Of a DNA stretch of 64,000 nt, positions 60,931-64,000 are shown piece after piece (the stretch's first letter is position 1; each line of letters begins with the position of its first letter). The notes under the pieces are model-generated. The model was not told the origin of the DNA and searched no databases. It saw nothing but the letters and a program-made list of their open reading frames with translations. A program made the position numbers and the translations under genes. The DNA lies in assembly GCF_003434055.1 (NCBI RefSeq), contig NZ_QVEX01000003.1, forward strand, positions 186,001-250,000. The letters are read 5' to 3'. Origin of the DNA: Enterocloster aldenensis. GTDB taxonomy: Bacteria > Bacillota > Clostridia > Lachnospirales > Lachnospiraceae.

Positions 60931-63180
60931 ATGCAGAAATACTGCAATTTAAACCTGGGATGGAGATTTAAAGAGGGGTTTGAGGAAGAATACATAACAG
61001 GCGGGAAGGATGAGGAGGGCAGGCTGGTCCATGTGCCCCATACGGTGAAGGAGGTTCCCTATGACTGCTTTGACCAGACCATGACCTGCATGATATCCAC
61101 CTATATACGCAGCTTCCAGCTTCCTGACATGGCGGGGAAACGCGCCCTGGTTTCATTTGAGGGGGTTTCCGCCTGCTACGATTTATACATAAACGGTCAT
61201 AAGGCAGGCAGCCACAAAGGGGCTTACTCCATGGCGTTGTTTGATATTACGGAATACGTCACCCAGGGTGGGAACCGGATGGTCCTTTGCGTGGATTCCC
61301 ATGAGAGAAGTGACGTGCCGCCCAACGGTTCAACCGTGGACTTCCTGATTTATGGAGGCATATACAGGGATGTGACCCTGTATATCCAGGAAGAAACATA
61401 TGTGAAGCAGGTTCTGTTCCGCTACAGCCTGGACCATGGGACGGCGGTCCTGGAGCCGGAACTCCTGATACGCAGCCATGGGCCGGAAAGGAATCTGTGG
61501 GCAGTGACTTCCCTGCAAAAAGATGGGGTCCTTGTCTGGGAAAACAGGCAGAAGATACAGGTTTCACCGGATACTGCCAGCATTTCCCTTAAACCGGGGC
61601 AGGTGGGACCGGTAGGACTGTGGCAGCCGGAGGATCCCCAGCTGTACCAGGCCGGCGTTGAACTGCAGGATGAAGACGGCCGGTGCGTGGATTGTTTTCA
61701 GACCAGGATAGGGTTCAGGACAATCCAAGTGGAGCCGGATGGATTTTACCTGAATGGAAAACGGACAAAGCTGATTGGGCTGAACCGTCACCAGTCCTAT
61801 CCCTATGCGGGATATGCCATGGGAAGACGGGCCCAGGAAAAGGACGCCTGCCTGTTAAAGGATTTCATGGGACTTAACATGGTGCGCTGCTCCCATTATA
61901 TGCAGTCACGGTACTTCCTGGATAAGTGCGACGAACTGGGACTTATGGTTTTTGAGGAGATTCCTGGCTGGGGATATATCGGGGATGAGGAGTTTAAAAA
62001 GGTTGTGTTCCAGGATTTGGAAAACATGGTGCTGGGACATTTTAATCATCCGGGTATTGTCATATGGGGGACGCGTCTGAATGAGACAACGGATTATGAC
62101 GAGCTGTATGAGGAAACCAACCGGCGCTGCAAGGCCATGGATCCTTCCCGCCCCACCACGGGCGTGCGCTGGGAGACCGGCAGCCATCTGATTGAGGACA
62201 TATACAGTTACAATGACTACAGTGAGGACGACCAGGGAGAACATATGCTGCTGACCGCCCATCAGGCCACGGGCAGCACAAAACAGGTGCCATATCTGGT
62301 AAGTGAACATACAGGTGCCGTCCTTCCCACAAAACCGGTGGATTCCGAAGAGCGGCAGGAGGAGTTTGCCATCCGCCATGCAAGGGCCATGAGCAAGATC
62401 ATGACATCCGACCAGTACCTGGGAGGCCTTGGGTGGTGCATGTTTGATTATAACACCCATAATGACCACAACTCTGTTAACAAGGTATGTTACCATGGGG
62501 TGCTGGATATGTTCCGCGTGCCCAAGTGGGCGGCATATCTGTATGCAAGCCAGAAGTCCCCGGAAAAGGAGGCTGTGCTGGTTCCCTGCTCCATGGTTGG
62601 AAGGGGGGAGCGCTGCGAGCCGGTGCCCTTTTATGTGCTGACTAACTGCGACTATATTGAGGTAACCCTGTCAAATGACATAACAAGGACCTATTATCCA
62701 AGCGTTAAATTTCCCGGACTTGCCCATCCACCGGTGCTTGTGACTGAGAACGGCGAGTTCTGGCAGCACAGATGGACCGGGGCCAGAATCGTGGGATATG
62801 TCGGGGAGCAGGCAGTGGTGGAGAAGCGGTATTCAGACAACCCCAGATTGTCGCAGCTGCTGGTCCAGGCAGATGACACGGCCCTCTATAATGACCAGGT
62901 GGATGAGACACGGGTGGTCTGCACCTTTACGGATGAGTACGGCAACCGGCTGTATCATCATCTGGAGGCGGTCAGCGTGTCTGTGGAAGGGGGGATTGAA
63001 CTGATCGGGCCGTCCCTGATCCCGTCCATGGGAGGCTGCGCAGCCTTCTGGGTACGGACGTGCGCCGGCGGGACAGAAGGAACGGCCCGCATACATATCC
63101 ACACCCCCAGGCCGGAGATTGACGACCAGACAGTCACCATCCGTCTGGAACTGTCCGGGTCTGCCGGTGATGGTTCCTGA
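60931..63180 (+). CDS. Glycoside hydrolase family 2 enzyme
   Basis: A 749-residue GH2 glycosidase, probably a beta-galactosidase or beta-glucuronidase-like enzyme. An N-terminal sugar-binding jelly roll (WRFKEGFEEEYI; FEGVSACYDLYINGHKAG), an immunoglobulin domain, then a TIM barrel with FYLNGKRTKLIGLNRHQSYP. The proposed acid/base is Glu385 after Asn384 in IWGTRLNET, and the nucleophile Glu459 in YLVSEHTG. Canonical WSLGNE is altered to WGTRLNE. No signal peptide, so cytoplasmic, acting on imported oligosaccharides. Last gene of the transporter operon. Confidence 0.93.
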   Translation: MQKYCNLNLGWRFKEGFEEEYITGGKDEEGRLVHVPHTVKEVPYDCFDQTMTCMISTYIRSFQLPDMAGKRALVSFEGVSACYDLYINGHKAGSHKGAYSMALFDITEYVTQGGNRMVLCVDSHERSDVPPNGSTVDFLIYGGIYRDVTLYIQEETYVKQVLFRYSLDHGTAVLEPELLIRSHGPERNLWAVTSLQKDGVLVWENRQKIQVSPDTASISLKPGQVGPVGLWQPEDPQLYQAGVELQDEDGRCVDCFQTRIGFRTIQVEPDGFYLNGKRTKLIGLNRHQSYPYAGYAMGRRAQEKDACLLKDFMGLNMVRCSHYMQSRYFLDKCDELGLMVFEEIPGWGYIGDEEFKKVVFQDLENMVLGHFNHPGIVIWGTRLNETTDYDELYEETNRRCKAMDPSRPTTGVRWETGSHLIEDIYSYNDYSEDDQGEHMLLTAHQATGSTKQVPYLVSEHTGAVLPTKPVDSEERQEEFAIRHARAMSKIMTSDQYLGGLGWCMFDYNTHNDHNSVNKVCYHGVLDMFRVPKWAAYLYASQKSPEKEAVLVPCSMVGRGERCEPVPFYVLTNCDYIEVTLSNDITRTYYPSVKFPGLAHPPVLVTENGEFWQHRWTGARIVGYVGEQAVVEKRYSDNPRLSQLLVQADDTALYNDQVDETRVVCTFTDEYGNRLYHHLEAVSVSVEGGIELIGPSLIPSMGGCAAFWVRTCAGGTEGTARIHIHTPRPEIDDQTVTIRLELSGSAGDGS

Positions 63181-63218
63181 CGGAACAAGGCAGGGAATTG
63201 CTTTTTGAAAAACCTGGA

Positions 63219-63247
63219 TTGACTTCTGGGATGTTTTAATATAAAAT
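63219..63247 (+). promoter_or_regulatory. Promoter for miaB
   Basis: TTGACT (63219-63224), 17-bp spacer, TAAAAT (63242-63247); about 120 bases before the miaB start. Confidence 0.75.
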
Positions 63248-63270
63248 TCATACTGTTAATGATTATAATT

Positions 63271-63335
63271 GGCTGGACCATGCGGTCCAGCCAGCTTGCG
63301 TGTTACAGCATGCCGGAAACCGCCGGTTTCCGGCA
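63271..63335 (+). other. Two strong stem-loops in the miaB leader
   Basis: GGCTGGACC/GGTCCAGCC (63271-63292, 4-nt loop) is followed by TGCCGGAAACC/GGTTTCCGGCA (63311-63335, 3-nt loop, 11 bp). Both precede the miaB ribosome site and are followed by no T-run. They would give a highly structured leader. Confidence 0.75.
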
Positions 63336-63367
63336 GCATAAAGGTAGGAACAGTAAGGAGCAGATGA

Positions 63368-64000
63368 ATGGAAGAATCCAGAACTACAATAGAAGAAAGA
63401 GACATGACACCTCCGGCCGCGGAGCCGGAACGCCAGCAGTACTTCATGGAACGGGCCAGATTGCAGGTAAAGGAACTTGAGGACCATCTGGGACGGCCCC
63501 TTACCTGCTGCATCAACACCTTCGGATGCCAGATGAATGCCAGGGATTCGGAAAAGCTTTTGGGAATCCTGGAGACCATTGGCTACAGGGCCGTGGAATC
63601 AGAAGAAGCTGACTTTGTCCTTTACAATACATGCACGGTGCGTGAAAACGCCAACCTGCGTGTTTACGGGCGCCTGGGCCAGCTGGGCGCCTATAAGAAG
63701 AAGCATCCCCAGATGATGATAGCGCTCTGCGGGTGCATGATGCAGGAAAAGGAAGTGGTGGACAAGATTAAGAAGAGCTACCGCTACGTGGATTTAATAT
63801 TCGGGACACACAATATCTTCAAGCTGGCGGAGCTGGTATCCCAGTGCCTGGACAGCCGCAAAAAGGAGGATGAAGGCAGGAAGGCAGCCCCGGGGACCCC
63901 TGTCAGGGGCCATAAGCACCAGATGGTCATAGATGTGTGGGAGGACACGGACCAGATTGTGGAGGACCTGCCTGTGGAGCGCAAGTATCCCTTTAAGTCC
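63368..64000 (+). CDS. miaB: tRNA methylthiotransferase MiaB, truncated by window edge
   Basis: Start of MiaB, a radical-SAM enzyme that adds a methylthio group to i6A37 of tRNAs. Only the N-terminal UPF0004 domain (first 211 codons, open to the window end) is visible: CINTFGCQMNARDSEKL, LYNTCTVRENANLRVYGRLG and ALCGCMMQEKE contribute three cluster-binding cysteines. The radical-SAM CxxxCxxC lies beyond the edge. AAGGAG lies 7 nt upstream of the ATG at 63368. The longer N-terminal extension before the domain is common in Clostridia. Confidence 0.96.
   Translation, partial: MEESRTTIEERDMTPPAAEPERQQYFMERARLQVKELEDHLGRPLTCCINTFGCQMNARDSEKLLGILETIGYRAVESEEADFVLYNTCTVRENANLRVYGRLGQLGAYKKKHPQMMIALCGCMMQEKEVVDKIKKSYRYVDLIFGTHNIFKLAELVSQCLDSRKKEDEGRKAAPGTPVRGHKHQMVIDVWEDTDQIVEDLPVERKYPFKS

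Overview
The window looks like a chromosomal segment of a spore-forming, mostly anaerobic Firmicute, most likely a Lachnospiraceae member of the Enterocloster / Clostridium bolteae-clostridioforme type. This is an inference from moderately GC-rich coding sequence, strong AGGAGG-type ribosome sites, sporulation genes (spoVAD, spoVAE, yqfC, yqfD, a BofC-like gene), a Rex redox regulator, hydroxylamine reductase and a bundle of gut-sugar genes. No phage, transposase, CRISPR array, rRNA or tRNA gene was seen. Both ends cut genes: L-fucose isomerase on the left and miaB on the right.

Layout. 1-9 kb: fucI end; an MFS exporter (minus) behind a leader-peptide/terminator region that looks like an attenuator; spoVAD-spoVAE; a TipA-like MerR regulator with a textbook 19-bp-spacer promoter; a class A penicillin-binding protein. 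9-16.5 kb: yigZ, typA, an SSB-like protein, a cobalamin adenosyltransferase-like ATPase, then a lysine riboswitch controlling dapA-dapB, and a small lipoprotein. 16.6-23.7 kb: purine genes purC-purF-purB and purA, interrupted by a 0.9-kb non-coding gap holding two very long imperfect hairpins and a LysR regulator. 24-25 kb: an AT-rich single-gene insert encoding a DUF3883-type putative nuclease. 25-36 kb: ABC-F ATPase (minus) divergent from rex; nnrDE, alr, an orphan mazF; CBS/CorC protein, MATE exporter, yebC. 36-43.8 kb: a DUF4397 surface protein (minus), then yqfC-yqfD-phoH-ybeY-DUF3048 lipoprotein-flippase, then a BofC-like gene with a sequestered ribosome site. 44-51 kb: two flavoproteins, proB-DUF896-proA, lepB, yaaA. 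51-64 kb: hcp (minus) divergent from a Crp/Fnr regulator; a LexA-controlled operon of an unknown 89-aa protein plus a Y-family polymerase; a BASS-family transporter (minus) behind an apparent isoleucine-type T-box; a PocR-AraC regulator divergent from a sugar ABC transporter (no ATPase) and a GH2 glycosidase; miaB start.

Genes that work together: lysine/DAP synthesis under lysine feedback; purine synthesis; proline synthesis; spore formation and germination; envelope assembly (PBP, flippase, alanine racemase, signal peptidase); redox/nitrosative stress (rex, hcp, Crp/Fnr); SOS mutagenesis; and a carbohydrate uptake-hydrolysis locus. The least explained sequences are the two giant hairpins at 20.5-21.3 kb, the leader region at 2.9-3.2 kb, the LexA-linked 89-aa protein, the T-box on a BASS transporter, and several short tandem repeats. 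All family assignments come from reading the translations by eye; no database search was run.
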